Positions 41,185 through 51,900 of a DNA stretch of 64,000 bases are shown here, piece by piece (the stretch's first letter is position 1; the number at the start of each line of letters is the position of its first letter). Location of the stretch: NCBI GenBank assembly GCA_037447655.1, contig JBBHKE010003422.1, forward strand, positions 16,492 to 80,491. Direction: 5' to 3'. This DNA is from Zygnema cylindricum (taxonomy: Eukaryota > Streptophyta > Zygnematophyceae > Zygnematales > Zygnemataceae). Made by a program: the position numbers and the translations under genes. The notes beneath the pieces were generated by a model that made no database searches, was not told the DNA's origin, and saw only the letters and a program-made list of their open reading frames with translations.

Positions 41185-42663
41185 GTGGACAATCCACCCG
41201 ATAGAAAACCAATTGGATGTAAGTGGGTTGTCAAACTAAAACTGAATTCGGACAATACAATTAAGCGGTATAAGGCTCGGTTAGTGGCGAAAGGTTTTAC
41301 TCAGAAAGAGGGAATAGACTACGAAGAAACCTTCGCTCCGGTCGTCAGATTTCCCTCGGTCCGAATACTTCTCAGTCTGGCAGCTATAGAAGACATGGAA
41401 GTCCACCAGATGGACATAAAGACAGCGTTCCTACATAGAGAACTAGAGGAGGAGGTCTTCATGCGACAACCGGAAGGATTCGTGGAACAAGGAGAGGAAA
41501 GTAAGGTATGCCGGCTAATCAAATCTCTCTATGGTTTGAAACAGGCGCCCAGACAGTGGAACAAGAAATTTGATGAGTTCCTTACCAGTCTGGGATACTT
41601 TGGCACCAGTTCAGACCATTCAATTTATGTTTTTGAAGATGAGGAAGGTGTCATCTTTATTGCAATTTACGTTGATGATCTTCTTGTTTTAAGTAAGTCA
41701 TTAAAGAAAATTAACAAACTAAAAACAGATCTAAAGGGAAGATTCGAAATGAAAGATATGGGGGAGGCTAGATATATTTTGGGAATACAAGTAGAGAGAA
41801 ATAGGAAAAAAAGGATAATTAGATTAACTCAGAAAGAGGCAATTGGAAACATGCTGGAAAAATTTCAGATGAACAAAGCCAACAGTAGCACGACTCCCAT
41901 GGATCTAAAGAAAGGAAGTGAGGGGAGTGAGGAAGGAGACATCCTAATTCTAGATGATGAACTAGGTCCAGAAGAGAAGAAGTTTATGCAGAATATTCCA
42001 TACATACAGGTAGTGGGCAGTCTGATATATTTTATGAATTGTACCAGACCGGATTTGGCAACAGCTAAAGTAGTGCTAAGTAGGAGTCTGAATGCTCTAA
42101 CTAAAAGGGATTGGGAAGCAGCAAAAAGGGTCCTCAGATATCTCATAGGAACTAGGGATCTATGGCTGCATCTGGGTGGGGAAAACACTGACATCACCAC
42201 TTGGAGTGATGCCAGCTATGGGGATGCTCCGATGAGAAGATGTGCATCTGGATATGTGTTGTATGTGGGGAATGGTGCTTGTTGCTGGAGCAGTAAGCAG
42301 CAAAAGGTCATTGCTCGGTCTACCATGGAGGCAGAGTATATGGCATCTTGCTCTGCTGTGAAGGAATTGATGTGGGTTAAATCCTTGCTTGGTGAATTGG
42401 GGCATCTTAAGAGTGGAATTCAGAAAATATTCTGTGATAATCAAACAGCAATTGCAATTGCTGCTAATCCCAAACATCATTTTAAAGCAAAACACATGGA
42501 CATCAGACTTAGCTTTGTTAGGGAAAAGGTGGAGAACAAAATAATAAGTCTAGAATACAGACCAGACAGTGAGATGGTGGCAGACATGATGACCAAGCCG
42601 GTACCTTCTCCTAAATTAATTTTCTGCAGAGAGAGATGTGGACTTAAAAACAAAAGTGACTAG
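41185..42663 (+). CDS. Copia-C reverse transcriptase-RNase H (open frame)
   Basis: 492 codons open to a stop that precedes the purine tract. RT: KPIGCKWVVKLKL, RLVAKGFTQKEGIDYEETFAPVVRFPSVRIL, HQMDIKTAFLH, MRQPEGFVEQGEESKVCRLIKSLYGLKQAPRQWNKK, then IYVDDLLVLSKS with the catalytic YVDD at 41668-41679. RNase H/connection: PYIQVVGSLIYFMNCTRPDL, TTWSDASYGDA (first catalytic Asp), SSKQQKVIARSTMEAEYMA (Glu), IFCDNQTAIAIAANPKHHFKAKHMDIRLSFVREKV, DMMTKPVPSPKL. All catalytic residues are present, but upstream stops cut it off from its initiation codon, so it is a remnant of a polyprotein rather than a separate gene. Confidence 0.9.
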   Translation: MDNPPDRKPIGCKWVVKLKLNSDNTIKRYKARLVAKGFTQKEGIDYEETFAPVVRFPSVRILLSLAAIEDMEVHQMDIKTAFLHRELEEEVFMRQPEGFVEQGEESKVCRLIKSLYGLKQAPRQWNKKFDEFLTSLGYFGTSSDHSIYVFEDEEGVIFIAIYVDDLLVLSKSLKKINKLKTDLKGRFEMKDMGEARYILGIQVERNRKKRIIRLTQKEAIGNMLEKFQMNKANSSTTPMDLKKGSEGSEEGDILILDDELGPEEKKFMQNIPYIQVVGSLIYFMNCTRPDLATAKVVLSRSLNALTKRDWEAAKRVLRYLIGTRDLWLHLGGENTDITTWSDASYGDAPMRRCASGYVLYVGNGACCWSSKQQKVIARSTMEAEYMASCSAVKELMWVKSLLGELGHLKSGIQKIFCDNQTAIAIAANPKHHFKAKHMDIRLSFVREKVENKIISLEYRPDSEMVADMMTKPVPSPKLIFCRERCGLKNKSD

Positions 42664-42676
42664 AAAATAAAGGGAG

Positions 42677-43670
42677 TGTTGAAATAAAAGGTATTTTCTA
42701 GGTTAGTTAAAAGATTTAAATAAAAGCAGGAAAAAGCAGAGACAGCCTGCTTTCTAGCTTCTCCCTCTAGCCCCCATACTTGTCGTAGTCACTGAAGGCT
42801 GGAGAGGAAGCTAGAGCCATGGCTGCCTATGCTCCTTCTAGAGTTAGAAGGCAGATCCTTGGTAAACTTACCAAAAGGATTGACGGACCTAGGATTTGAT
42901 CTTGGTACCTACCATCCGTCAAAGTAGCCGTTAGTCTTACCCTGTAGTCTAAGACCAGTGCTAAAGTATATAGGGTACGATAGCTACTTAAAGATGACAA
43001 AAAAGAGAAGTTTGATTTACTGACAAACGGACCACAATCACACAAACACAGTTAAAAATAGAATTACACCGGAAATGTACTACTTATATTTTTAACGGCT
43101 ATAAATTAAGGCCGACATTAATCTAACGACGGAGAAAGAAGTCGGCATCGCGGAATGGTCGATTTGGCTATTTTCGGTCACAACCACAACGGGTGACACG
43201 TGGCAGCATGACATTGGATGACGGCATCTCCGGGACATATTATGGCGAACCTGGATATGGCAGGCGTCGTCTTTCTGGCCATATCGTACAATGGCCGTAC
43301 AGAAAGTACTTCGGACCAAGTACCTTTCTGTACTGTACACTCAATTGATTGGCTCCGTACATCAGTAGGAGAGGGTTTAGAGAGGGGTTTAGGACTTAGA
43401 AAATTAGAGGTAGCCGCCTCTCTCTCAGAGAGCTTTTGTATAAAAGGGTCATTTTTGACCATTAATAATTAACTGCTCAGGGGAGCAAATTCAAGGATTC
43501 TTTTTGTGGCAGACTCAGGGGAGTCAGCCCTTCCAAGGGGTGCAGTCTGGTCAGTCTGTATTCTGTCAGGGTGTCAGCAATATTCAGACAAAGCTTGAAG
43601 AAATAAGGTTATCCTAGAGGCTTCTAGCAAGCTGCCTACTCTGAGTACCTATTAAGGTCTCAGAGTTGCA
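42677..43670 (+). repeat. Copia-C 3' LTR (994 bp)
   Basis: It is preceded by a purine tract (aaataaagggag). It matches the 5' LTR along its full length. The U5 ATG is lost here (tattaagg for tatggagg), which does not matter for a 3' LTR. Followed by the TSD tccgt. Confidence 0.95.
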
Positions 43671-43675
43671 TCCGT

Positions 43676-45517
43676 CCTTCCTGAAAGGGACATGAGTGAA
43701 ACAAGGATTGCAGATTTTGAGGAGATCCAAGAAATTGGAGATCCACAGGAAACCTCACATATTTCTATGGACAATGAGGAGACAGAATTGGAGGAACCAG
43801 AACCGGCTTTTATAGATAGGGGAGCTGATAAGACAGTAAGGAGAATCCAAGGCTTCCCTTCATCCCAACTTCAGAGTTTGAGGAGGGGAGAAGGAGCAGC
43901 AAAAGGATCCAGGAAAAACAGGTCGATCACAAGGTAACTAAGCTATCTCACCCATATGAGCCTCAATCATACTCAGGGGTACTAAACAGTCCGGCGAATG
44001 ACAAATGTATTAGAGCCATAAATGATGAGATAGCCTCTATCATAGAAGCAAATACTTGGGAACTAGCGGACTGTCCTCCGTAGAGAAAACCGATTGGCTG
44101 TAAATGGGTGTTTAAACTAAAACTGAACCCAAATAATACCATTGAGAGATATAAGGCTCGATTGGTTTTAAAGGGGTTCACCCAAAATGAGGGGATTGAC
44201 TATGGGGAAACCTTTGCTCTAGGTGTTCACTTCCCATCACTTAGGATTCTCCTCAGTCTGGCAACAGCGGTAGACAAGAAAATACACCAGATGGATATTA
44301 AGGTTGCCTTACTTAATGGTGAGTTAGAGGAATAAATTTTCAAAGGGCAACCAGAGGGATTTGTGGAGGAAAGAGAAGAGAGCAAAGTCTAGAGGCTCAT
44401 GAAGTCTTTATATGGACTAAAGCAAGCTCCTTGTCACTGGAATAAAAAACTAGATGGGTTTCTCACTGGTCAGGGAATTATCCGGATCAGCTCTGACCAT
44501 TCTATCAGTATGTTTGAAGATGAGAATGGTGTCATTTTTATTGCAATTTATGTGGATGATTTGCTTGTGTTGAGTAAATCTTTGGAAAAGATCAATAAGT
44601 TAAAGAATGATCTTAGAAGCATATTTGATATGAAGGATTTAGGGGAGGCAAGATATATTTTGGCGATTTTAAATGGAGAGAGATAGGGGGAAGAGGATTA
44701 TCAAACTTACTCAGAAAGAAGCAATAGGTAATATGCTTGAGAAATTCCAAATGGAAAAGGCAAACAGTTGTCCACTCCCATGGACTTGAAGAAAGTAAGT
44801 GATTCGGAGTGTAGAAGAAGGAGTGATAATCTTAGATGATCAAATGAGTGAAGAGGAGAGAGAGTTTATGAAGTCTATTCCTTATAGACAGGTTGTAGGA
44901 AGTTTGATCTACTTTATGAACTGTAGAAGGCCGAACAAAGCGGCTGCAGTAGGAGTCCTCGGTAGGAGACTTAACGATTATAGGAAGAGAGATTGGGAGG
45001 CAGCTAAGAGAGTCGTGAGATGTCTGGTAGGAACCAGAGAGTTATGGTTGCATTTGGGAGGGGAGCACACTGATATCACTACTTGGGTGATGCCATTTAT
45101 GGGGATGCACCTATGAGAAGATGCACTTATGGGTATGTGTTGTATGTGGGAGAAGGTGCTTTTTGTAAGAGCAGCAAACAACAAAAGGTGGTTGCTCAGT
45201 CTACTATGGAGGCTGAGTACATGGCCTCTTGTTCTGCTGTGAAAGAGTTAATGTGGGTCAAATCCTTTTTGCAAGAATTAGGGTATATGAAGGAGGGAGT
45301 GCATGAAGTGTTTTGTGATAATCAAGTTGCCAATGTAATTGCAGCTAATCTAAAACATCATTTCAAGGCTAAGCATATGGACTTAAGATTGAGTTTTGTG
45401 AGGGAAAAAGTTGAGAATAAGATTGTGAGTCTTATATATAGATTTGATGAGGAAATGGTGGCTGATATGATGACAAAACCAGTGCCCTCTCCCAAATTAA
45501 AATATTGCAGAGAATAA
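43676..45517 (+). pseudogene. Copia-A RT and RNase H
   Basis: Resumes Copia-A after Copia-C with MSETRIADFEEI, then VTKLSHPYEPQSYSG, NTWELADCPP, PIGCKWVFKLKL (44089), KGFTQNEGIDYGETFA, HQMDIKVALLNGELEE, a stop at 44334, KSLYGLKQAP (44400), IYVDDLLVLSKS (44546), KDLGEARYILAI and a frame break near 44680. PYRQVVGSLIYFMNC, a frame break near 45085, AQSTMEAEYMASCSAVKELMWVKS and EVFCDNQ (45308) follow. RNase H ends DMMTKPVPSPKL. The YVDD is intact, but at least five lesions are present. Confidence 0.9.
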
Positions 45518-45563
45518 TGTGGACTAAAACTGATGTTAAACTTAGACTAGAAAATAAGGGGAG

Positions 45564-46569
45564 TGTTGAAATTAATAGATTTATAGAGTATTTTCTAGGT
45601 CTAAATATGTCACTTTAAAAGGAAAAGAAAAAGGCGGACAGCCTGCCTCCACCTCCTCTCTCTAGCCACCATACTTGTTTTAGTCACTGAATGATAGAGA
45701 GGGTGGTTGAGCCATTGCTGCCTTAGTTCAACAGGTAGGACTAATGAGTGACTCATGTCACTCTCAACAAAAAGTTGAGTCCGGCAGGACTCGAACCTCC
45801 AACCGGTAGAGAACGGCGTGGATGTTAGCTCTAACCAGTCTGTCGTAGAAGTCCGTTAAAATACATAGGGTTTGAAACTTATATAAACTCGCGCATGGTT
45901 TTGTAACCGATTAACTGAAATGTGAACAAAGAAACATAGACGTAGTTAAAGTTTCAGTTCGGACATCATTTCGCACGAAACAAATGAATAGAACATTTGT
46001 TTCGACGGTCGACATTTAATGTCGGATTTAATCCGATAGCATACATCACTGCCGAGATCGTGGAATGGTCACTTTGGCGTTTATGGACGTGGTATGACCT
46101 AGCGCCACGTGGAAGGATAACATTTGGTCGCAAGAATTCCGAAGAACATACAAACGAGTGGAAGAGTGACACGCGTCCACTCAATGGCATTGTCGTACAT
46201 AGGCCGAACAGAAAGGACATCGGCCGTAGTACATTTCGTACTTTACAGTCAAGTGATTGGTTCATACTATAGTAGATAGGAGTTGTGAGAGGGGTTTAGG
46301 ACTTAGGAAAATCAGGTAGGTAGGCAACTCTCTCTAAGAGAGCTTTGTATAAGATTGACATTTTTGCGGACTCATAACTTATCGGCTGGTTGGCCGTTTT
46401 CAATGATTTTTTTTGCTACAGACTCAGGGGAGTCTAGGCTGCATAGGGGTGCATTCAGACTGTCATTATGCCTTCTTGGGCTTCAGTGGTTTTGGCTTGA
46501 AGTGGGTTAATTAAAAATTATCTTGAGGCTTCCTGAATTCTGTAGTCCAATGTAGGATACAGAATTGCA
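45564..46569 (+). repeat. Copia-A 3' LTR (1006 bp)
   Basis: Follows aaaataaggggag. TGTTGAAATTAATAG ... CAGAATTGCA. It shares the tRNA-like module (ggactcgaacc near 45787) and U5 hairpins with 27693-28680 but is visibly diverged, more so than the C pair. Confidence 0.92.
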
Positions 46570-47084
46570 AAAAGAGCCACAAAATGACAAGTGGCAACAC
46601 TCTGTTAGATGTCGGAGAAGGAGGAGACAAGACTATGACGTCGGACATGGATAGTACCTTCTCTTTAATGGTGCCGTATAGCTGTGCGACGAATTACATG
46701 GCAGCTAGTACATAGTTTGTAAATTTACATAGTACAGTAAGAGTCCTCCGATTGGGGGAGGGTGTAATACATAGGCTATGTGAGTATGTAGACTAGAACT
46801 TAGTCATTTTAGAGGGATTTTGAAGCCCTCTCTCCCAGAGGCTATATGTATATATATATTGCTGACTTTGGTCAACCATAACTTACTTCTCAGAGGGAAC
46901 AAATTTAGTGATTCTTTTTGCGTTCCGCTCAAGGGAGTTGGGCCCTCACAAGAGTGAGGTTGGTCAAAATATTTGTGTGCTTGTGTGGCACTTATTTAGT
47001 GTGGAAGTGAAAGGGGCAAATTTTATCCTAAATACTAGTAGTAAGCCGCAAATTCTGTGTGCTAATGGAGGCCACATTGTTACA
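46570..47084 (+). repeat. Copia-H 5' LTR, 3' portion
   Basis: R/U5 part: ctctctcccagagg then a TATA-like run (about 46846), gctcaagggag hairpin, cacaagagtg, and an end at attgttaca directly before the primer-binding site. Its reverse complement matches the U5 of the minus-strand LTRs at 13670 and 62707, so these belong to one family. The ATG at 47065 is the gag start. Confidence 0.75.
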
Positions 47085-47099
47085 GGTTATGCGCCCACC
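47085..47099 (+). other. Primer-binding site of Copia-H (half-tRNA type)
   Basis: GGTTATGCGCCCACC, 14/15 matches to the initiator-tRNA anticodon arm complement. Confidence 0.7.
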
Positions 47100-47589
47100 C
47101 TCTAAGGTGCCCATTTTTGGTGGTACATCGTTCATCTACTAAGAGACAATGATGCAAGGAGCCCACTTCGAGAAACACTTAAGGAGGATCGTATGCGGAC
47201 ATGTGAAGCATCTGTCATCACGTCTAAGAGTGCCACCATGTTTTAGAGGAATCTGTTTTTAGGAGGATTAAGAACAACTAATGTAACCACGGAGGAGGAA
47301 GATGATGATGGGGAAAAGATAGTCTTAGAAAAAAGAGTGGAGAAGTCAACACCAATAGCGACATCACCTGTTTTTGCATCAAACCTATCAAAAATAGAGG
47401 AAAACGATGCTGGCACCTGGGACTATAAAAATATGGTTGCAAAACATTTCATCCTCCAACATATCACTCAACAAATTGGACTCCCCCTCCTCAATATCTC
47501 TAGATCTACAAATCTGTTGGATTCTCTTGTCTAAATATACATAAGCCGAACCATTCAGCAACGACAATTAACAAATCAAAAGCTAAAAG

Positions 47590-47732
<143 letters not shown>

Positions 47733-48189
47733 GGATGAAAGATGTTAGATTTTTGCAATAACCTGGAAGGACTGTTCATTACCTTGAAAGTGCGAAAAGG
47801 AGGAAACAAAGAAAGACAAGGTGAAATCTCTGATAAAAAAATTACCGCACATGTATGAGAATATTTTAAAGAGAGTGCAAGATCTACCAGATGACCGATG
47901 GTACAAGAAGAGAATGAGAGGCAACTAAGAGAGTGATGAGATATTTGGTGGGAACCAGGCATCTGTGGTTACATTTAGGTGGGGACAACACTAACATCAC
48001 TGCTTGGAGTGATGGAATTTTTCAAGGTGTGCTAATGAGAAGATGTATATCATGGTATGTTTTCCAAGTTCGTGCTAGGGTTTGATGTTAGAGTAGCAAA
48101 AAACCAAAAAAAAATGTTCAGTCCACTATAGAGACTGAGTTCATGGCCAGATGTGTTGTTGTTAAAGAGTAGATGTAGTTCTCGTCCAC

Positions 48190-48985
48190 CTTATCCAGTA
48201 ATACGTAGAAGAATCGTTACGGATATAGGGTTCGATAACGTAATAAACTGTTTGTCAATAGATAAAGCAAAATGAAACAACTCAGTGGACATAGAAATGG
48301 AGGACATTACGCTCGCGCAAAAAAATCATCCCGATGTCTAAATCTAATGGACAACATTTTAATAAATAACGTGATCAGATGGCCCGCGTGAGCGCTGGCA
48401 ACCCGAAATGGTTCTTTTCGTAGGTTAAGCCAAAAAAGCTCTCGATTGACACGTGTTAGCTCTCCACTGGATACGAGAGGAAAAGGGAATGAAGCCATTG
48501 CGTTGAAGGTGAAAGGTTCACTATTGTTATTGGTGCTGTACCAAAGACGTACGAAACCTATGGCGGCTAGCGTACTTCTAGCTTATATAGTTTTGTGGTT
48601 AAGAATCTTTTTACAGTTACGTCGATAGGGTTTGTGAAAGGGATTTAGGACTTGGGCAATTTTAGATCTTTTCTCTCTTAAAAATGTTTGTAAGTATTTG
48701 CTGACTTTGATCAACCATAACTAACTCCTCACTCGAGAACATTTAGCGATTCTTTTTGCTGCACACTCAAAGGAGCCTTATCTTCCCATGCGTGAAGAAG
48801 TCAATCATAACTAATTGCTCACTTGAGAAAATTCAGTGATTCTTTTTGCTATAGACTCAAAGAAGTCATATCTTCACATGGGTGAAGTTGGTCAGGGTTG
48901 TTGCTTGACAGAGTGGCAGTTATTCTTGTGTAAATTGTAAAGAGTCAAGGCTATCATAAAGGCTTAATCTGAGTTGTGAATTCTC
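48190..48985 (+). repeat. Copia-H 3' LTR remnant
   Basis: Recognisable by tatagggttcgat (after the tRNA-like module), agggtttgtgaaagggatttaggactt, ctctctcttaaaa, then two copies of the tcaaccataactaa...ctcac(t)(t/c)gag...gattctttttgct block (48705-48760 and 48807-48855). It ends near aggcttaatctgag. The duplicated block is a local tandem copy of U5. Degraded, and the end is approximate. Confidence 0.65.
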
Positions 48986-51900
48986 TCAGCATATAGATTG
49001 CACAAATTTCATAAAGCCTCGCCTTGCAAATATCGTCGTGCTTTGACAAAAGAGGGTTACAGCTTGTGCTCTTTGAAAGGTGACACGTTGATCGTAAAGG
49101 TAGTTGAAAAGCTCGTTGAAGAACACTCATGACCCTTAGCTTCAAATGTTATTCACGCACACTAGCGAAAGAAATTTGTTGAATGACGTGTCCAAAGATC
49201 TGAAAATATACAGAGCAAATGGGTCAAACCGATTTGACAAATCTCAAAGAGTGTATTCTCTTTTCTTAGTAGCCACCGCGTCTCAAGCCGCCATATTTAT
49301 ATGGAAAATCGCGGGGGATGAAACATGTATGTCAGTCTGATCCTTGAGGACCACATAACTATGGGCCCTCCTATGCCATGGAGGAGAACCAAGTCAACGC
49401 GAGGGCCCAAAAAATCGTTAGATTGGATTCTAGGAAGGACTCTATAAGAAACCTCTTGTTTGACGGAGTAGCCCCCTTTAATGCTACTAGTAGTAATAGC
49501 ATCTTGCGTCAAATCTTACGTGATAGCATGTTCTACAATCAATGAACAACAAATTTAAGTGTATTTTTTCATTATCGATAAATTGGTTGCAAAATATATT
49601 GTCCCCTCTCCCTTCCCCACCACCTAAAAGCGGAAGGTGAGGCAAACTCAAGCAGAAGCGTAAATTAGATGCAAACAGGTCAAACAACAAACAAAGTGTT
49701 AAAAAAGTAGGTGTAGTTGGTAGCCATGCACCAACTTCAACTCTAGAGTAAGAATTTACACGAACGCACGCAACTGAGCGGTTTGTAACGCTTTTAAAGG
49801 TTTCGAAGTTTAACGGCGGCTACATGCTCAGATATCTGTTGTTGTTGTTTAAACTTACTGTGGCTAATAAGAGATTGAAAAGGTAAAACCTGGTTTTGAG
49901 TGTCGTTTGTAGTTTTGCACGAGCCGAGAGGAGGGCTTTTTTAAATGTTAAAAGACCGTCTTCCAAAGTGAGACAAACTGTGCTAGAATAAGGATGTCAT
50001 AACTTATTGAAACGAGGAGTACTGCTTTGAATCACCAAAGGCAAATTACTCAAATATGTCGTTGGCATTCCGTAGGCTACTTCTAAACCACCATTCGAAA
50101 ATGGGACGTTAAAACGACATCGGTCGATGATCAAAAACTTATCTAAAAAAAACAAAAAAACTAGAAAAAAATAGGAAAAAAAAGTTAGATAGAAACATAT
50201 ATACATATATATATATAGAGAGAAAAATAGATTTTAGAAGGGTTAGCAAAAGCCTTTACACTCTCGTGTGAAGATGCAACACTAAAACCCGTGGGGAGGG
50301 GGAAATCCGACGGCAAACCCTGCTTACACAAAGCCACACACTTAGGTGGTTTAATATAGAGCCTCTTCCTTTGACCGCCGTTCGTAGAAAATAATCAAAA
50401 TTTGGTCGCAATGACAATAAAAAGCGTGTAATTTACAATTGAATGGAATAAGAAACTAAAAAGGTTATAGTCGATCCTCATAAAACTTGAAGGTGGGCTA
50501 AAGGAAAAAGAGGTGGCCTTAAAGGATCACATTGACGAGTGCCATATGCATACTTTAATGCGGCAACAAAACCCAAAGGTCATTAGAGAGGAAACATAAG
50601 CAAACTAAGTCAAGACTCAAAAGCCCAAACAAAAGGGACAAACATGATTGTAGGCGTAGATACATGTGCTGATTCTTCGAAGGTAGCCTTGCGATCAACT
50701 ATGTTTAAAGCTTTAGGCACATCGAGTTAAAATTATACCCAATCTGGATAAAGATCAAAAACAACTCGTAAACTATGGGCGACTAACTCACAACCCTTTT
50801 TTATAATAACACTAAATTGATGTGGTAAAAATTGGTCGTGAAATGCTCATGGGAGTTCAATACACATAGCCCGAGCCAACACACGATATAATACCTCACC
50901 AATAACAATATGATGAGTTCATGAAACGCAATTAAGAAAAAACACAAGTCGACCAGCAAAACGAAATGGGATAATATTGTGGAGAATGTCTCTATGAGCC
51001 AACTCGGATGGCACCTTACATGATAGATCGAAACATGACGGACAATATTTCAACTAAAAATAATCGTAGAAATGTATCTCAAATAAATATAAATCAAATA
51101 AGTTTAGAAACCAATGGAGAAAATCATTGGAGAAAAGGTGAGGGGATCCGATGAGTGGCTTAGAGAAAGCTCCATAATTTAAATCAAACAATTCAAGGGG
51201 TTTATGGCCATGAACAAAATATAGCATATCTCTAAGTGTTGGAAGATGTCGCAAATGTAAAGGTTCAACAGTTGTTTCTAATGATGGAGAGAACGTAAAA
51301 GGTCGCAAAGCTCGCGTACCATGAAAAAATTTACCTGAATGATGAAAGAGGACAACGGGTTATAGTCTGGCAATAGAGCATAGTCACGGGGTGCAACGCC
51401 GAGGAGGAAGTCATAAAGACCAATCACTCAATCCGTGTGGTCTGGTTGGAAAGAACCCAAATCGCTACGTAAAAATCGTTGGAACCTAACCATGGTTTCA
51501 AACCACTAGTGCTCCCTTTTGGGGTGGAAAAATAATATCCAAAAGTGGCAACATGGATGGAAGGTGCCACGATGCATCATTTGTAAAGGCATTAGCCAAC
51601 AAAAATTAAAAAGATTACAAATTTGTTTGGGGACGTTTACTAAGATGATCATAATAATGGTATAAAGACGTGACAAGGGTAGCCTATCGGATAACACCTA
51701 AAAACATAAAGGCGTATAACAAAATGTTAGTCACGCAGAGATAGTTCTCGCAAAATGTGAGTTCAGCCGAGTTCCCAAGATAGAAGAGGCGGAATACGTG
51801 CTTTGCTCCTTGTGAGAGCTTTTAAATTTATTGCGACACTCGCCTAAGCAGCGTAGAAATTGCCACATCCAGAAAGGGGTACTCTATATGGTCGTTTACT

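Larger units (their letters stand above)
37315..43670 (+). mobile_element. Copia-C: near-complete Copia with perfect TSD
   Basis: 6356 bp, flanked by tccgt on both sides (37310-37314 and 43671-43675). LTRs of 993 and 994 bp differ, by eye, at roughly 35-40 positions, mostly transitions. Internal order is gag, protease, integrase, RT, RNase H, then purine tract. It has the fewest lesions in the window, with a 492-codon open frame covering RT and RNase H. It sits in the integrase-RT linker of Copia-A, so it is younger than A. Confidence 0.95.
27693..46569 (+). mobile_element. Copia-A: Copia element split by two nested Copias
   Basis: LTRs are 27693-28680 and 45564-46569. Own internal sequence is 28681-29471, 35644-37314 and 43676-45563, about 4.3 kb in total. 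Copia-B interrupts gag on the opposite strand. Copia-C interrupts the integrase-RT linker on the same strand. The five bases outside (aattc on the left, aaaag on the right) do not match, so this may not be a single clean insertion (see findings). Confidence 0.88.

Noticed and set aside
41185-42663. Copia-C RT-RNase H as an independent host gene
   Set aside because: It lies between matching LTRs in the normal polyprotein position and has no own start context. It is the open remainder of pol.
37315-43670. An endogenous retrovirus or pararetrovirus
   Set aside because: Integrase precedes RT (Copia order), and no envelope or movement-protein frame is present.
50997-51800. Minus-strand frames as a host gene
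   Set aside because: Short, stop-ridden and without any recognised motif. No splice-site pattern is convincing.
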